DNA of 8,743 bases, taken from NCBI GenBank assembly GCA_027012915.1, contig JALUYN010000553.1:1-8743 (forward strand), written 5' to 3'. The notes below the pieces were generated by a model. That model was given only the letters and a program-made list of their open reading frames with translations, did no database searches and was not told the origin of the DNA. The stretch's first letter is position 1. The number at the start of each line of letters is the position of its first letter. This DNA is from Cellvibrionaceae bacterium. Lineage in GTDB: Bacteria; Pseudomonadota; Gammaproteobacteria; Pseudomonadales; Cellvibrionaceae. Made by a program: the position numbers and the translations under genes. Positions 7,004 through 8,743 of the stretch are shown piece after piece.

Positions 7004-8500
7004 ATGGTGGAATCAAATCCAATGGCAAAGCAATACCAGGCGGCCGATCGCGTTATGTGGTTTATTAACCTGGGGCTTATCGCATATGCATTAGCGCTGG
7101 CCAACTGGTTCAGCACCTGGGCAGAAACTATCGTCATCGGTGGGTTAACCGGTCTGGCAACAACGGCTATCTATAAGATGGTGCCCGGTACAGCTATCAG
7201 CCGCGTGGCTATGGGCGCGGGATTTATGGTCATGACCTCCCTGCATATTCACCAGGCACACGGAATGATCGAGATGCACTTCGGGGTCTTTGTGCTTCTC
7301 GCAATTCTCTTGTACTACCGCGATTGGTTGCCAATTGTCGCTGCTGCAGGCGTTATCGCCGTCCATCATTTCAGCTTTTACTACCTGCAGGTCAGTGGCT
7401 CATCGGTGTGGATTCTGCGCACTACGGAAAACGGTTGGTGGGTGATTTTCTTGCACGCTGCCTATGTGGTGGTGGAGAGCGGAATTCTGATCTGGTTGTC
7501 TATCAACCTTAAAAAGGATGCGATTCAGTCCGAGGAGATTATGGATCTCACCGACCGTATTATTCAGGACGATCATATTGATCTGACTCTGCGCTCCAGC
7601 GGTAAGACATCCCTGTTGAATCGCTTTGATCAATACACTGATGAAGTGGAGCAGCTGGCCAGTCGCGTGTCTACCACGGCAGATCAGCTGGCCGACGATG
7701 GCAAGCAATTGGCTAATGTAACAGAAGAGTTGAAAAACCTGAGTCAGGCGCAGCAGAAAGAAACCGATATGATTGCGACCGCCGTAGAAGAAATGTCTGC
7801 GGCTATTCAAGAGGTTTCAAGAAACGCAGAGGATGCAGCAAATTCCGCCAATGCCATCGATAATAATGCTCGCGAAGCGACCGGCGTGAGCCAGAAGACG
7901 CGTCAATCAGTAGAGCTCCTGGCCAAGGAGGTTGATGGCGCTACCGAGACGATTAAGAAGTTAAACGAGCAGAGTAATAGCATTGGCTCGGTTTTGGATG
8001 TGATACGTGGAGTCGCTGAGCAAACCAATCTGTTGGCGTTAAACGCGGCTATTGAAGCGGCGCGAGCCGGCGAGCAGGGCAGAGGGTTTGCGGTGGTGGC
8101 CGATGAGGTGCGCACATTGGCGCAGCGAACCCAGGAATCTACCGCAGAAATTGATCAAATGATTGCCAGTTTGCAGGTGGAAAGTGAATCTGCGGTAGTT
8201 GCCGTAGAGTCCAGCCGATCTCACGCTGATCGCTGTGTTGAAAATACCAAAGAATCGCTGCAGCTAATGGAGCAGGTAAGCAGCAGTATCGAAGAAATCA
8301 ACCGCATGAATTCAATGATCGCGACGGCAGCCGGCGAACAGATTTCTGTTGTGGATGAGATCAGTCGCAATGTAAACAATATTCTGGATGCCAGTAATAA
8401 GGCCGCAGATGATTCTATGGAGGCCTCTCGTTCTGGCGAGTCGCTACTGCGTATTTCAGCGGATCTTACTCAGCTGACGGGACGCTTTAGGGTGGGCTAA
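7004..8500 (+). CDS. Methyl-accepting chemotaxis protein with six-helix, His-rich membrane sensor
   Basis: A 498-residue chemoreceptor that would signal through CheW/CheA to the flagellar motor or another Che pathway. Instead of two helices flanking a periplasmic ligand domain, it has about six hydrophobic helices (roughly 17-36, 41-57, 67-83, 92-105, 108-127, 145-167) with short loops. Histidines H81, H83, H86, H92, H121, H122 and H151 all fall near the helix ends predicted to face the periplasm, assuming a cytoplasmic N-terminus. Residues about 175-215 look like a degenerate HAMP remnant ([16 protein letters not shown]). The signalling hairpin follows, with the invariant tip [21 protein letters not shown] (337-357, E339-Q340-T341-N342 at the turn) and [32 protein letters not shown] and its C-terminal counterpart are likely methylation-helix segments. 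There is no NWETF-type CheR tether at the C-terminus (ends GRFRVG). The MCP class is certain; the ligand is unknown. It is the second gene of the operon. Confidence 0.93.
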   Translation: MVESNPMAKQYQAADRVMWFINLGLIAYALALANWFSTWAETIVIGGLTGLATTAIYKMVPGTAISRVAMGAGFMVMTSLHIHQAHGMIEMHFGVFVLLAILLYYRDWLPIVAAAGVIAVHHFSFYYLQVSGSSVWILRTTENGWWVIFLHAAYVVVESGILIWLSINLKKDAIQSEEIMDLTDRIIQDDHIDLTLRSSGKTSLLNRFDQYTDEVEQLASRVSTTADQLADDGKQLANVTEELKNLSQAQQKETDMIATAVEEMSAAIQEVSRNAEDAANSANAIDNNAREATGVSQKTRQSVELLAKEVDGATETIKKLNEQSNSIGSVLDVIRGVAEQTNLLALNAAIEAARAGEQGRGFAVVADEVRTLAQRTQESTAEIDQMIASLQVESESAVVAVESSRSHADRCVENTKESLQLMEQVSSSIEEINRMNSMIATAAGEQISVVDEISRNVNNILDASNKAADDSMEASRSGESLLRISADLTQLTGRFRVG

Positions 8501-8522
8501 GATGGATGCATGAACGTTGAGC

Positions 8523-8544
8523 AGAAGGCGCAAAGACGCCTTCT
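8523..8544. other. GC-rich perfect hairpin after the chemoreceptor gene
   Basis: AGAAGGCG (8523-8530) pairs with CGCCTTCT (8537-8544), an 8-base-pair perfect stem with loop CAAAGA. It begins 22 bases after the stop codon and has no T tract, so it is not a canonical intrinsic terminator. It may protect the 3' end of the operon mRNA or be a leftover regulatory site. Confidence 0.5.
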
Positions 8545-8605
8545 AGAGCTTGGCCGGCGCATTAGTTGAAATAGTTTGACTCGGAACTGGTTCTTAGACA
8601 CCGGA

Positions 8606-8643
8606 AACAAAAAAGCCCAGCTTAATAACTGGGCTTTTTTGTT
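8606..8643. terminator. Bidirectional intrinsic terminator
   Basis: A 15-base-pair uninterrupted inverted repeat (8606-8620 with 8629-8643) with a GCCCAG/CTGGGC core, an 8-base loop, A tract 8609-8614 and T tract 8635-8640. It can stop the chemoreceptor operon on the plus strand and the tRNA-Ser transcript on the minus strand, which ends only 6 bases away. Confidence 0.93.
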
Positions 8644-8649
8644 GAATGA

Positions 8650-8740
8650 TGGCGGTGGGGCAGGGATTCGAACCCTGGGAGGGCTACAAACCCTCAACGG
8701 TTTTCAAGACCGCCGCTTTCGACCACTCAGCCACCCCACC
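8650..8740 (-). tRNA. tRNA-Ser, anticodon UGA
   Basis: A 91-base tRNA gene that decodes UCA and other UCN codons by wobble. On the minus strand: 7-base-pair acceptor GGTGGGG (8740-8734) with CCCCACC (8660-8654); discriminator G at 8653; encoded CCA at 8652-8650. The anticodon loop is CTTGAAA, with anticodon TGA at 8706-8704, and its stem closes with one G-U pair. The long class II variable arm has stem 8679-8683 with 8691-8695, as expected for serine. The T arm is 8661-8677, with its loop reading TTCGAAT on the minus strand. All elements look intact. The promoter is beyond the right edge. Confidence 0.97.
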
Positions 8741-8743
8741 GAA

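Noticed and set aside
8510..8569. A 19-codon open frame starting with ATG after the chemoreceptor gene
   Set aside because: It has no good ribosome-binding site, overlaps the hairpin at 8523-8544, and is short enough to be chance.
8650..8740. tRNA-Ser as an integration site with an attached mobile element
   Set aside because: Its 3' end is followed by a normal terminator and the chemoreceptor operon. No integrase and no duplicate of the tRNA 3' end was seen in the window.

Overview
The window reads as an ordinary chromosomal stretch of a Gram-negative gammaproteobacterium. The evidence is a malate synthase G, an enteric-type TrmH, an AsrA/YcbZ-like Lon-family protease, a chemoreceptor, and a tRNA-Ser with genomically encoded CCA. 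Base composition is balanced and the protein flavour resembles marine, motile lineages (Cellvibrionales, Marinobacter or Hahella-like); this placement is a judgement from sequence feel, not a search. No insertion sequence, phage gene, CRISPR array or clear sign of transfer was seen.

Layout, left to right. The 3' end of a LysR-type regulator gene (1-323) is followed by a 216-base leader with possible RNA hairpins and then glcB (540-2720), the glyoxylate-consuming malate synthase, which ends at a strong intrinsic terminator (2745-2773). A gene-free stretch (2774-3147) follows. It is very AT-rich in the middle (30% GC over 2941-3060) and carries two perfect and two one-mismatch DnaA boxes, plus a perfect IHF consensus. 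Next is trmH (3148-3840), which meets the Lon-like protease gene (3847-6234, minus strand) tail to tail with only 6 bases between them. A 204-base divergent intergenic region separates the protease gene from a two-gene plus-strand operon: a membrane-anchored thioredoxin-like protein with two CxC motifs (6439-6993), then a methyl-accepting chemotaxis protein with a six-helix, histidine-rich membrane sensor (7004-8500). A lone hairpin and a bidirectional terminator (8606-8643) separate this operon from a convergent tRNA-Ser(UGA) gene (8650-8740, minus strand).

Working together: glcB belongs to glyoxylate/glycolate carbon metabolism, trmH to tRNA modification and the Lon-like protease to protein quality control; these three look like independent units. 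The thioredoxin-like/chemoreceptor pair is the only tightly coupled unit. The chemoreceptor's Shine-Dalgarno overlaps the stop codon of the upstream gene, and both proteins place potential metal- or redox-active residues (Cys pairs, a His cluster) on the predicted periplasmic side.

The two items most worth pursuing are the origin-like DnaA/IHF element upstream of trmH and the Cys-pair/His-cluster sensory operon.
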